A stretch of 24,596 nt of DNA from Paenibacillaceae bacterium UBA6304 (GCA_002439285.1 DJTQ01000432.1:1-24596); one strand, 5' to 3'. Shown: positions 15,568-22,027, numbered from the stretch's first letter. Numbers and translations: made by a program. Notes: a model not told the origin generated them from the sequence alone.

Positions 15568-15612
15568 CGAACATTCGTTTGTATTATATGCTAATAAGTA
15601 TATGGAAATCAA
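15568..15612 (-). promoter_or_regulatory. SigA promoter with LexA (SOS) box for the YdjM-like gene
   Basis: On the minus strand TTGATT (15612-15607), 17 bp, TATAAT (15589-15584). Just downstream, over the expected start of transcription, is CGAAC-ATTC-GTTTG (15568-15581). The Bacillus LexA/DinR consensus is CGAAC-N4-GTTCG, so nine of ten conserved bases match. A perfect 8-bp inverted repeat (ATGGAAAT/ATTTCCAT, 15602-15623) covers the -35. Confidence 0.65.
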
Positions 15613-15622
15613 CGCATTTCCA

Positions 15623-15717
15623 TAAGAAAAACGCCTGACGGCGTCTTTGGGGTTCGGACTTCTACGTTTGTGCATGGGGAGGGATGGGTATGGGATTTCA
15701 CCCGCTGTTAAAGTCGT
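15623..15717. repeat. 95-bp dispersed repeat, copy 2
   Basis: It is identical to 8531-8625 except at 15632 and 15674. Here the minus-strand terminal hairpin ACGCC-GTCA-GGCGT with its T-rich tail is intact. The right-hand inverted arm found after copy 1 is absent, and the sequence diverges immediately after AAGTCGT. It lies upstream of the YdjM-like gene promoter, so it is not part of that leader. The 426-bp gap 15487-15912 also contains the SOS promoter, a terminator and a plus-strand promoter; I see no gene in it. Confidence 0.9.
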
Positions 15718-15786
15718 TTCTTCTATATGCATTTGCAAGTAAAGGGGCAGTACTCGGAAATTTATATATTCTATTATGTTCAATAA

Positions 15787-15835
15787 GACAGTGGCAGTAG
15801 ACTCGCTAGATGAGTCTACTGCCACTGTCTTTTTT
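15787..15835 (+). terminator. orphan Rho-independent terminator with a perfect 18-bp stem
   Basis: GACAGTGGCAGTAGACTC (15787-15804) pairs perfectly with 15812-15829 around a 7-nt loop and is followed by six T. No plus-strand gene lies upstream within reach, since the neighbouring upstream genes are on the minus strand. It may end an unseen small RNA or block transcription into the next gene. Confidence 0.85.
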
Positions 15836-15853
15836 CAGCCCATAAAATGATGA

Positions 15854-15881
15854 ACGAACAAATAATATAGGGCATAGTATG
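15854..15881 (+). promoter_or_regulatory. putative mother-cell (SigK-like) promoter of the 108-aa gene
   Basis: AC (15854-15855), 17 bp, then CATAGTATG (15873-15881). The SigK pattern is AC-N16/17-CATANNNTA, so the last base differs. The identical arrangement AC-N17-CATAGTATG precedes the YjcZ-like gene on the other strand. Confidence 0.4.
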
Positions 15882-15912
15882 AATTACTTATTATAGAGGA
15901 GGAATTCTGATC

Positions 15913-16239
15913 ATGAGTCTTCAGCATGGAAGTTATCCGCAACAAGTGCTTTATCAGGCAGATCATCACCTGGTCCAAAACTTAAAGAACGCAAGAAATC
16001 ACGTACACCATATTTGTAGCCTGCATAAAAACAAGGTTGTTCGGATTGAAACCTTAGACGGACAAACGTTTGTGGGTAGGATTGTTGATTGTAATAAAGG
16101 CTTGTTATATTTAGCAGTACGCAACCCTTATTATGGATCTCAACGGGCGTTCTTTGGAAATCCCTACAACAACAATGATGAACTTATTTTAACCCTCGTT
16201 CTTTATGAATTGCTCGTCATTACCCTGTTATCCACGTAG
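15913..16239 (+). CDS. small LSm-like-fold protein with hydrophobic tail, probably sporulation-linked
   Basis: A 108-aa protein. Residues 1-40 are polar and His-rich. Residues 41-72 (HKNKVVRIETLDGQTFVGRIVDCNKGLLYLAV) have the strand pattern of a small Sm-like beta barrel, as in several Bacillus coat-associated hypotheticals. The end NNNDELILTLVLYELLVITLLST is a hydrophobic helix resembling the YjcZ peptide encoded next door (LVLYILLVIVL). The ATG at 15913 follows AGAGGAGG by about 11 nt. AT content is above that of the surrounding genes. A SigK-like promoter candidate precedes it. I infer a spore-envelope role from these features; no enzymatic motif is present. Confidence 0.75.
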   Translation: MSLQHGSYPQQVLYQADHHLVQNLKNARNHVHHICSLHKNKVVRIETLDGQTFVGRIVDCNKGLLYLAVRNPYYGSQRAFFGNPYNNNDELILTLVLYELLVITLLST

Positions 16240-16292
16240 CAATCTTAATTCATGAGTTCTTGACGCTTAACTTCAGTTGATCGATCACATCA

Positions 16293-16388
16293 TTAGAACG
16301 TTCTCAGGACAATAACTAACAGAATGTAAAGAACTAAAATGGTTGCCGTTGAAGTAAATCCCACAAAAGCTCCTTTGCAATCACCCAT
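16293..16388 (-). CDS. YjcZ-family small sporulation peptide
   Basis: A 31-aa ORF, MGDCKGAFVGFTSTATILVLYILLVIVLRTF when read in two parts: a short Gly/Cys-bearing head and a single hydrophobic helix (ATILVLYILLVIVL) ending R-T-F. This head-plus-helix layout with ILVLFILLVI is the signature of the YjcZ/sporulation peptides widespread in Bacilli. The ribosome site AAGGAGGG lies 8 nt before the ATG. A promoter candidate AC-N17-CATAGTATG (16453-16426) precedes it. The gene is convergent with the 108-aa gene, whose C-terminal helix resembles it. The stretch 16240-16292 between them has no clear terminator. Confidence 0.78.
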   Translation of the reverse strand: MGDCKGAFVGFTSTATILVLYILLVIVLRTF

Positions 16389-16425
16389 CTAAATTCCCTC
16401 CTTGAGTGCAATTTGTTTACACAAC

Positions 16426-16453
16426 CATACTATGTAAGTCGATCTTTCCTAGT
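16426..16453 (-). promoter_or_regulatory. putative mother-cell (SigK-like) promoter of the YjcZ-like gene
   Basis: On the minus strand AC (16453-16452), 17 bp, CATAGTATG (16434-16426), 38 nt before the start codon. It has the same spacing and the same -10 word as the promoter candidate of the neighbouring 108-aa gene. Confidence 0.4.
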
Positions 16454-16497
16454 ATGGACTTTAACCTAATTAACATGGAAAATTACATTAGTAATCA

Positions 16498-16554
16498 TGA
16501 AAAAATGGGCTATTCCGCAGGTGATAATCTATCACCTAGTCAGAATAGCCCATT
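16498..16554 (-). terminator. Rho-independent terminator after azoR
   Basis: AATGGGCTATTC (16504-16515) and GAATAGCCCATT (16543-16554) form a 12-bp stem with a second inner stem GGTGAT/ATCACC. On the minus strand the stem is followed by a run of T, and it begins 12 nt after the azoR stop codon. Confidence 0.88.
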
Positions 16555-16565
16555 AAGTCACAGAA

Positions 16566-17192
16566 TTAGAACTTGGCAGCCAGATCGGCAGCACGTTTTA
16601 CGCCGTCCATAACAATAGCTTCGGCACGGTCAGGGAACTGATTGTGACCTTCGACAATGACAGTTTCCGGGTTGTTGATTCCCCAGAAAGCAAGGGAAGT
16701 GGCCATATATTTCATGGACATTTCCACGTCTGCCATAGGAGCTTCAGAATATACTCCACCGCGTGCTTGCAGCAAGGCTACTTTCTTATCGCCCACGAGT
16801 CCAACCGGACCTTCAGCTGTATATTTGAAAGTTTTGCCCGCTTGATTCAGATAGAACATATAAGTGAGCAACTGAGCTGGAATCGTGAAGTTCCAAAGCG
16901 GGAAAGCAAATACTACCTTGTCGGCTCCCAAGAATTGGTCCAAATAGGTATTTGCCAAATCGGCTGCTTTCTGCTCCTGCGGAGTCGTCTCGATACCCTT
17001 GCCCAATTTAAACAAACCGGTCATCATATCGTTGTCATAGTATGGAAGATCCGCTTCGAACAAATTCAACTCGGTAACCATGTCGTCCGGATGAGTTTCT
17101 TTATAAGTTTTCAAGAAACTTTCGTAAAGTTTAACGGTAACCGATTGGTCAGCCGGGCGGTTATTTGCTTTAATAAATAATACATGTGACAT
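16566..17192 (-). CDS. azoR: FMN-dependent NADH azoreductase
   Basis: A 208-aa flavodoxin-fold NAD(P)H:quinone/azo oxidoreductase that carries out two-electron reduction of quinones and azo dyes in the cytoplasm. The FMN phosphate loop is at residues 8-18 (KANNRPADQSV), PLWNFTIPAQL (about 98-108) contacts the flavin, and QARGGVYSEA (about 142-151) is the second flavin loop; all are AzoR signatures. Length is typical. The ATG at 17192 follows GGAGGG by 9 nt. A strong promoter with a palindrome over its -10 lies upstream, and a terminator follows, so the gene is monocistronic and probably repressor-controlled. In Bacillus such genes answer to quinones and diamide through MarR/DUF24 (HxlR) repressors. 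Confidence 0.95.
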   Translation of the reverse strand: MSHVLFIKANNRPADQSVTVKLYESFLKTYKETHPDDMVTELNLFEADLPYYDNDMMTGLFKLGKGIETTPQEQKAADLANTYLDQFLGADKVVFAFPLWNFTIPAQLLTYMFYLNQAGKTFKYTAEGPVGLVGDKKVALLQARGGVYSEAPMADVEMSMKYMATSLAFWGINNPETVIVEGHNQFPDRAEAIVMDGVKRAADLAAKF

Positions 17193-17236
17193 ACTGGATT
17201 TCCCTCCTGGTATCTATATACTAACTATTATTCTAT

Positions 17237-17278
17237 TACTATATTATTGATAGTACAGGATAGAGATCAGACTGTCAA
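17237..17278 (-). promoter_or_regulatory. azoR promoter with operator-like palindrome
   Basis: On the minus strand TTGACA (17278-17273), 17 bp, TACTAT (17255-17250): a near-consensus SigA promoter. The -10 forms one arm of the perfect inverted repeat TACTAT-N7-ATAGTA (17237-17255), placed so that a bound protein would block RNA polymerase. Quinone-sensing YodB/CatR-type repressors are candidates by gene context only. Confidence 0.68.
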
Positions 17279-17308
17279 ATGAAATATTTAAAATTTTCAA
17301 TACAATTG

Positions 17309-19609
17309 TTACATACCCGTTCCTGCGGATACAAGTAGCTCCCGGCTCCGTTTAGCTGCGGAAGCCATATTGGCCAAGGCCGCTACAGTTTCCTCTTGTC
17401 CTCTTGTTTTAAGTCCGCAATCCGGGTTGATCCAGAACAATGAGGGATCCAGTACCTGCAGTGCACGGGAGATCATGGCTACCATCTCCTCTATGGAAGG
17501 AACTCGTGGGCTGTGAATATCATACACCCCGAGTCCGATGCCGAGCGGGTACGTATTCTCCTCGAAGCTCCGGATCAACTCGCCATGGCTGCGTGAAGTC
17601 TCAATGGAAATCACGTCGGCATCCAGCTCTTGAATCGAGTCCAGCATATCATGGAATGCGCAATAGCACATATGGGTATGAATTTGCGTGGTCTCCCGAA
17701 CCGTAGAGGTTGAGATTTTGAACGCCTTGACCGCCCAATCCAGATAAGCCTCACTGTCTCTCGGTTTCAGCGGGAATCCTTCCCGAAGCGCCGGTTCGTC
17801 GACCTGGATCATCGTGATCCCGGCATTCTCCAGCGCCTCGACTTCCTTACGGAGTGCCAACGCGATCTGGTAAGCTACGGTCTCCCGGGATACATCGCTG
17901 CGGACAAAGGACCAATTCAGGATCGTCACCGGGCCGGTCAACATCCCTTTCACCGGTTTCGAGGTCAACGACTGCGCAAACGCCGTTTCTTTCACCGTCA
18001 TCGGCTGATCGAACTGCACGTCACCGTAAATTAGCGGTGGTTTCACACAGCGTGTTCCATAAGATTGAACCCAACCTCCACGCGTAAATGCGAAACCGGG
18101 AAGCTTTTCTCCAAAAAACTCAACCATATCCGTACGTTCGAATTCCCCGTGGACGAGTACATCCAGCCCGATCTCTTCCTGAATCGAGATCCATTTCTTG
18201 ATTTCCGCCGCGATAAACTCATCATACCGCTCTGCAGACCATTCACCCCTGCGCCATTTTTGCCGGGCAGCACGTACCTCCGCCGTTTGCGGAAAGCTCC
18301 CGATCGTCGTCGTCGGCAACAGCGGCAAATTCCATTTGGCCTGCTGTTTCAAGCGACGGCTGGCAAAAGCGCTGCTGCGCTCCGACGGCTGAATAGAGAT
18401 GGTGGCTACGGCTTCCTGGACCTGCTTTCTGCTCCGTGATGCATCGTCAGCCAACCTTCGTAGCGCATCTCCGCTTTCAGCAAATAATGCCGGAACATCA
18501 TCACCCTTTGTGGCCCGGCTTAAGGCGGCGATTTCATCCAGCTTTTCTTCCGCAAAAGCCAGAGATTCCTGCAGCACGGAAGGCAACCCATTCTCCGCTT
18601 GTGCCGATACCGGAACATGCAGCAGGCTGCAAGATGGTTGAATAATGATACCGGCGGAAGCCGGAACCAAGGCGGTAATCTCACTAAATAGCGCCAACGC
18701 TTCGGGAAGATCCGTACGCCAAATATTACGACCGTCAATAATGCCCATCCCAAGCGTTTTGTCCGCTGGAAATCCGTATTGACGGAGCCCCTGGAGGTTC
18801 CCCTCTTTGCCGTGTACGAAATCAAGGCCGATGCCTTGTACCGGCAGACTTATGACCTGCTCATAATGTTCCGCCGCATCGAAATAGGTTTGCAGTAGAA
18901 TTGACACCCCTGGAACTTGCTGTGCAATCTCTTCATAGATCTCTTGAACGAGCTCCATATCCTCTCCGGTCACCGCGGTGACCAACGCAGGCTCATCCAC
19001 TTGTACCCACGCCACTCCTTCCTCCCGCAGTTCGCATAAAACCTGTACGTACAGGGGCAACAACTTGATACTCCATTCCCGGATGTTAACAGTCGCTTCC
19101 CCTTTGGACAGCTTCAAAAACGTATACAAACCGAGCAGAACCGGTTTTCCCTCCAAACCTAACTCCGATTTGGCTTCGCGATATGCTTCTAGCGGTGCAT
19201 TGAACGTCAGTTGAGGTTCCCTTCCGCCAAGCTCCGGGACAATATAATGGTAGTTCGTGTTGAACCATTTCGTCATTTCGCTAGCCGTAGCCGTCTCATT
19301 GCCTCTCGCTATGGCATAATACGTGGAGAGCGGAACACGACCGCCTTCGTACTCAAAACGTTCGGGTACCAGCCCGAACATAACAGCCATATCCAAAACC
19401 TGATCGTAATATGAAAAATCGCCCACCGGGATCAACTCGATCCCTTTTTCCTGCTGTAATCTCCAATGCTTATGGCGGATATCAGACAAACGGCCGTGGA
19501 GCTCTTCCTCGTTCATTTTCCCATTCCAGAACGCCTCGATCGCTTTTTTCCATTCCCGGTCTCCGCCGATTCTTGGAAACCCGAGATTGCTATTTGTAAT
19601 TGTGCGCAT
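17309..19609 (-). CDS. metE: cobalamin-independent methionine synthase
   Basis: This 766-aa enzyme transfers a methyl group from 5-methyltetrahydropteroyl-triglutamate to homocysteine, the last step of methionine synthesis, without B12. It has two related barrel domains: the N-terminal half starts NLGFPRIGGDREWKKAIEAFW, and the catalytic half starts LPLLPTTTIGSFPQTAEVRAAR. Zinc and homocysteine site motifs are IHTHMCYCAFHD and the C-terminal NPDCGLKTR. Length matches E. coli MetE (753). The ATG at 19609 follows GGGGAG by 9 nt; a longer frame to 19687 runs back into the terminator and is rejected. The cobalamin riboswitch upstream should lower expression when B12 is present, so that a B12-dependent MetH elsewhere in the genome takes over; no metH is in the window. 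Confidence 0.97.
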   Translation of the reverse strand: MRTITNSNLGFPRIGGDREWKKAIEAFWNGKMNEEELHGRLSDIRHKHWRLQQEKGIELIPVGDFSYYDQVLDMAVMFGLVPERFEYEGGRVPLSTYYAIARGNETATASEMTKWFNTNYHYIVPELGGREPQLTFNAPLEAYREAKSELGLEGKPVLLGLYTFLKLSKGEATVNIREWSIKLLPLYVQVLCELREEGVAWVQVDEPALVTAVTGEDMELVQEIYEEIAQQVPGVSILLQTYFDAAEHYEQVISLPVQGIGLDFVHGKEGNLQGLRQYGFPADKTLGMGIIDGRNIWRTDLPEALALFSEITALVPASAGIIIQPSCSLLHVPVSAQAENGLPSVLQESLAFAEEKLDEIAALSRATKGDDVPALFAESGDALRRLADDASRSRKQVQEAVATISIQPSERSSAFASRRLKQQAKWNLPLLPTTTIGSFPQTAEVRAARQKWRRGEWSAERYDEFIAAEIKKWISIQEEIGLDVLVHGEFERTDMVEFFGEKLPGFAFTRGGWVQSYGTRCVKPPLIYGDVQFDQPMTVKETAFAQSLTSKPVKGMLTGPVTILNWSFVRSDVSRETVAYQIALALRKEVEALENAGITMIQVDEPALREGFPLKPRDSEAYLDWAVKAFKISTSTVRETTQIHTHMCYCAFHDMLDSIQELDADVISIETSRSHGELIRSFEENTYPLGIGLGVYDIHSPRVPSIEEMVAMISRALQVLDPSLFWINPDCGLKTRGQEETVAALANMASAAKRSRELLVSAGTGM

Positions 19610-19666
19610 GATTGATTTCTCCCCTATTCCCATTAATTTTCGTAACATTATCATTCCGGTTACAGC

Positions 19667-19704
19667 AAAAAGGCCCTCTCTAGTCAATGCTAAAGAGGAC
19701 CTTC
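19667..19704 (-). terminator. riboswitch-controlled intrinsic terminator before metE
   Basis: On the minus strand AAGGTCCTCTTTAG (left arm) pairs with CTAGAGAGGGCCTT (right arm, with two G-T wobbles) around a 6-nt loop and runs into TTTTT. It lies between the cobalamin aptamer and the metE start. The left arm contains the last codons and stop of a 12-codon leader ORF. Confidence 0.85.
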
Positions 19705-19728
19705 GTATTCATATACGGCGGCTTTCAT
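19690..19728 (-). CDS. 12-codon leader ORF between the cobalamin aptamer and the terminator
   Basis: ATG at 19728, preceded by GGGAGGTG with about 7 nt spacing, encodes MKAAVYEYEGPL and stops at TAG inside the 5' arm of the metE terminator. A ribosome reaching the stop would cover that arm and prevent the hairpin, so translation could be coupled to antitermination. The peptide has no methionine or unusual codon run, and its start resembles that of zinc alcohol dehydrogenases, so a chance or relic ORF is possible. Confidence 0.45.
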   Translation of the reverse strand: MKAAVYEYEGPL

Positions 19729-19764
19729 CTTTAACACCTCCCTATCTCCCGTAGGTACAACAGT

Positions 19765-19948
19765 GTTGCTAGAACAGGCAGGTCTCCTGGCTTCAGAATC
19801 ATCACCTCGTGCAGCCTTCCCGGTGTCCAAGACATCAGTGGCCATTGATTGCATTTTGGCTTCTCTGTTACAGTGGCGGGACCGCGCCGGCATTTGCACC
19901 GGACTTCCCTTTTAAGCTTCAACCTCGGCTGAAGCACCTGTTCCCACA
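19765..19948 (-). ncRNA. cobalamin (B12) riboswitch controlling metE
   Basis: Read on the minus strand, the region contains the conserved blocks of the cobalamin aptamer in order: GGGAACAGGTGC with the P1/P2 5' side, AGGGAAGTCCGGTGCAAA, GCCGGCGCGGTCCCGCCACTGT, GGGAAGGC near the middle, and the B12 box AGCCAGGAGACCTGCC (about 19777-19792). The closing CCTGTTC pairs back with GAACAGG. A leader ORF and terminator follow, then metE. Known logic of the class: adenosyl- or methylcobalamin binding lets the terminator form and turns off the B12-independent enzyme. Confidence 0.95.
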
Positions 19949-19977
19949 TTTATAAAATTGTGAATCTCGTTTCGTCA

Positions 19978-20006
19978 ATCTTACAAGATGTGCAACCATT
20001 AATCAA
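19978..20006 (-). promoter_or_regulatory. putative SigA promoter of the riboswitch-metE transcript
   Basis: On the minus strand TTGATT (20006-20001), 17 bp, TAAGAT (19983-19978), placing the transcription start about 25 nt before the aptamer. Confidence 0.5.
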
Positions 20007-20031
20007 TACTAATTTTATCGGAATTAAATAC

Positions 20032-20295
20032 TTAATCCTGGCTAACAAGGAGCTCCATTACGTTTGATATGTCTTCGTTCAATGCAGCCATGGCATCACT
20101 ATATCCTGATTTCTTGATAAAGTTCTCAGGATAACTCGTAATATTATACAAATTTAAATCTTCTGATGAGCCTGAAGTTAATTGAGCGCTTATCTTTTGG
20201 AGCAAACCTTCTATCTCGCCCCAATTTTCAGGGAGCTTGGCATCATTCCAATGAGCATCGCAATAGTTTTTTAGCTCGTAGAGCATCCCGTTCAA
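20032..20295 (-). CDS. small unknown protein, 5' end possibly frameshifted
   Basis: At least 87 aa can be read from a TTG at 20295 to the stop at 20032: NGMLYELKNYCDAHWNDAKL, then PENWGEIEGLLQKISAQLTS, and an acidic end. I do not recognise it. The frame is open further upstream (KLLEDARAASERDKNKF), but this part has no start codon before a TAA. Dropping one A from a run of four (minus strand TGTAAAAGC, about 20347-20350) would join it to a GTG preceded by AGGAAG (GTG-AGA-TTT-GTA-AAG), giving a longer N-terminus. So either an internal start is used or the gene has a one-base insertion. It is downstream of the Rtp-like gene on the same strand, 87 nt away. Confidence 0.45.
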   Translation of the reverse strand: MNGMLYELKNYCDAHWNDAKLPENWGEIEGLLQKISAQLTSGSSEDLNLYNITSYPENFIKKSGYSDAMAALNEDISNVMELLVSQD

Positions 20296-20382
20296 AAATT
20301 TATTCTTATCTCTTTCCGACGCTGCTCTCGCATCCTCAAGGAGCTTTTACAAATCTCACTTCGTTCTTCCTGTTCGTGTCTT

Positions 20383-20742
20383 CTAATAATTATCCTTTAC
20401 TGCCTTATTCAGCATCCCGATACAGCGGTCCAAATCCGTTTTTACCTGCTTTTTGTAAAGCTCGGCTTTCTCGGCACCGTCATCCGTAAATTGGTACAGT
20501 ACAATCTCCTGAAAATCCACGCTGGGATCATTGCCCTTGAGCTGCTTGGTCCGATATAAAACACCCTCCTGCACCAATTCGTGCAAGGCACGGTAAATTT
20601 CACTTTGCGGCGGCACATAACCGAACGGCCCAAATTCTTGTTTCAGTTCTTCGAGCATTTGATACCCGTATCCCCGGCGTTGCTCCACTTTGGTAATTAA
20701 AAACAGCTTTACATATGCCCTTTGGGCGATCATAAATGCCAT
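20383..20742 (-). CDS. replication terminator protein (Rtp)-like winged-helix protein
   Basis: A 119-aa protein; B. subtilis Rtp has 122. Blocks shared with Rtp in order are: QRAYVKLFLITKVEQRRGYGYQMLEEL (Rtp has QRAFLKLYMITMTEQ...YGLKLLEVL), EFGPFGYVPPQSEIYRALHELVQEGVL (Rtp: EFKEIGFKPNHTEVYRSLHELLDDGIL), EIVLYQFTDDGAEKAELYKKQVKTDLDRCIGML (Rtp: EVVLYQF...AKLYKKQLKVELDRC) and a final K-A-V-K-D-N-Y. The dimerising C-terminal helix is present. Rtp dimers bound to Ter sites stop replication forks from one side; the fold is that of PadR regulators, so a transcription-factor role is the alternative. The ATG at 20742 follows GGAGGTG by 6 nt; a longer frame to 20793 begins inside the promoter palindrome. 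Confidence 0.8.
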   Translation of the reverse strand: MAFMIAQRAYVKLFLITKVEQRRGYGYQMLEELKQEFGPFGYVPPQSEIYRALHELVQEGVLYRTKQLKGNDPSVDFQEIVLYQFTDDGAEKAELYKKQVKTDLDRCIGMLNKAVKDNY

Positions 20743-20766
20743 GTTGACACCTCCAGTTACAAGAAC

Positions 20767-20796
20767 AATATAGCTCAATTGTGAAATTTTCACAAT
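20767..20796 (-). promoter_or_regulatory. promoter and 19-bp palindrome of the Rtp-like gene
   Basis: On the minus strand TTGTGA (20795-20790), 17 bp, TATATT (20772-20767). The palindrome ATTGTGAAA-T-TTTCACAAT (20778-20796) covers the -35 and half the spacer, as an autorepressor site would. A second inverted repeat TATGAA-N3-TTCATA is at 20832-20846. Confidence 0.55.
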
Positions 20797-20913
20797 AGTA
20801 ACTAGATACGTGAAAAAATCTATTTTACTATTATGAATTTTTCATATGTTGAAATATTATTAATAGGGATATATTCGTACTAAATTGTTACGATTTTCTG
20901 ACATGCAAAGAAA

Positions 20914-20956
20914 TGTGCTTTCCGTCACAAGGACCTCTTCCATTTACCTTTAGTCT
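20914..20956 (+). promoter_or_regulatory. FNR/CRP-type box and promoter of nirK
   Basis: TGTGC-TTTCCG-TCACA (20914-20929) matches the TGTGA-N6-TCACA site at nine of ten bases. A weak -10 candidate TAGTCT (20951-20956) puts the box near -41.5, the position of class II FNR activation. Confidence 0.6.
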
Positions 20957-21004
20957 TAAAATATAAAAATTTAAATATCTCTCCGTGAAAGGAGTTGCGT
21001 GACC

Positions 21005-21991
21005 ATGAAATTTGCCAAACCCGCCTTTCTGATCTTATCCTGTCTGGTCATGATCCTGGCGGTCTGGTATCCCTCCCCGGCTATTCCCGCCGAAGAGAGT
21101 GACGCCGAGCAGGAAACTGCGGTGGTCAATCAGCCTCCGACCCAGCCGATCATCCGGCGTGACGGGCAGACCGTTCATATAGAAATGACAGCCCAAGTGA
21201 CCAATGTGGAAATTTCGGAAGGGGTTCTCTATAATGCATGGACCTTTAATGGCACCGTGCCGGGCCCGGTAATTCGAGTCAAGGAAGGGGATACGCTCGA
21301 TTTTACGCTGAAAAATATGGACCCCGATATGCCCCATTCGATGGATTTCCATGCGGTTCATGCCGCCCCGAGTAAAAAATTCATCGACGTGATGCCGAAT
21401 GAACAAGGCACTTTCTCCTATCCGGCTACGACGCCCGGTGTCTTTATGTACCACTGCGGTACAAGTCCGGTCCTGCTTCATGTGGCTAATGGAATGTACG
21501 GAATGATCATCGTTGAACCGGAGCACGGGTATGAGAGCGATGCTGAAATTGACCGGGAATACACGATCGTTCAAAGCGAGTGGTACAGAGAGCATGACGA
21601 AGAGGCGTTCATGAATGAACCGCCGGAATACGTCGTTTTTAATGGCGATGACTTCACATTGAAAGAACACCCTCTACTCGCCAAAGTAGGGGATACCGTC
21701 AGACTGTATGTCGCCAACGTAGGACCGAACGAAGTATCCTCCTTTCATGTCGTCGGCACCACGATGGACCGTGTATACACCGACGGGAATCCTAAAAACG
21801 TCATGTACGGATTACAAACAGCCATGATTCCAGCCGGCGGTGGAGCGGTGGTAGAGTTTACCGTTACCGAGGAAGGCGACTATCCAATCTTGACTCATCA
21901 ATTGAAGGACGCTTCTAAAGGAGCAACAGCCGTCTTGCGGGTCACTGCGGACGGCAAAGATCACGGTGAACCGTCCACCATGAGCCATTAA
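21005..21991 (+). CDS. nirK: copper-containing nitrite reductase
   Basis: A 328-aa secreted two-cupredoxin enzyme that reduces nitrite to nitric oxide outside the membrane. Residues 1-29 form a signal peptide (FLILSCLVMILAVWYPS). Using the ligand pattern of known NirK: type 1 copper H111, C151, H159 and M164; type 2 copper H116, H150 and H298; catalytic D114 (spacing H-x-x-D-x-H as in Alcaligenes) and probably H248. All ligands are in place. The length is that of the short, single-unit NirK without a fused haem domain. The ATG at 21005 is 10 nt after AGGAG; an in-frame GTG at 20999 is 4 nt after it and cannot be excluded. An FNR-type box lies upstream. It begins a plus-strand module with DUF2249, oxidase-like and Fe-S assembly genes. 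Confidence 0.95.
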   Translation: MKFAKPAFLILSCLVMILAVWYPSPAIPAEESDAEQETAVVNQPPTQPIIRRDGQTVHIEMTAQVTNVEISEGVLYNAWTFNGTVPGPVIRVKEGDTLDFTLKNMDPDMPHSMDFHAVHAAPSKKFIDVMPNEQGTFSYPATTPGVFMYHCGTSPVLLHVANGMYGMIIVEPEHGYESDAEIDREYTIVQSEWYREHDEEAFMNEPPEYVVFNGDDFTLKEHPLLAKVGDTVRLYVANVGPNEVSSFHVVGTTMDRVYTDGNPKNVMYGLQTAMIPAGGGAVVEFTVTEEGDYPILTHQLKDASKGATAVLRVTADGKDHGEPSTMSH

Positions 21992-22027
21992 GTCGGAAAG
22001 AAATCATGCGGATCAAACACCCCAACC

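Noticed and set aside
15526..15825. 99-codon minus-strand open frame across repeat copy 2
   Set aside because: It spans the terminator hairpin, the repeat and the SOS promoter. The repeat part (S-P-N-P-K-D-A-V-R) is just translated repeat.
19690..19899. 69-codon minus-strand frame through the riboswitch
   Set aside because: It passes through the cobalamin aptamer; only its last 12 codons, which have their own start and ribosome site, are kept as a leader ORF.
20778..20796. Rex or CRP/FNR site at the Rtp-like promoter
   Set aside because: TTGTGAA-N3-TTCACAA has a 3-bp centre where Rex needs 4, and TGTGA-N5-TCACA where FNR/CRP needs N6. An autoregulatory palindrome fits better.
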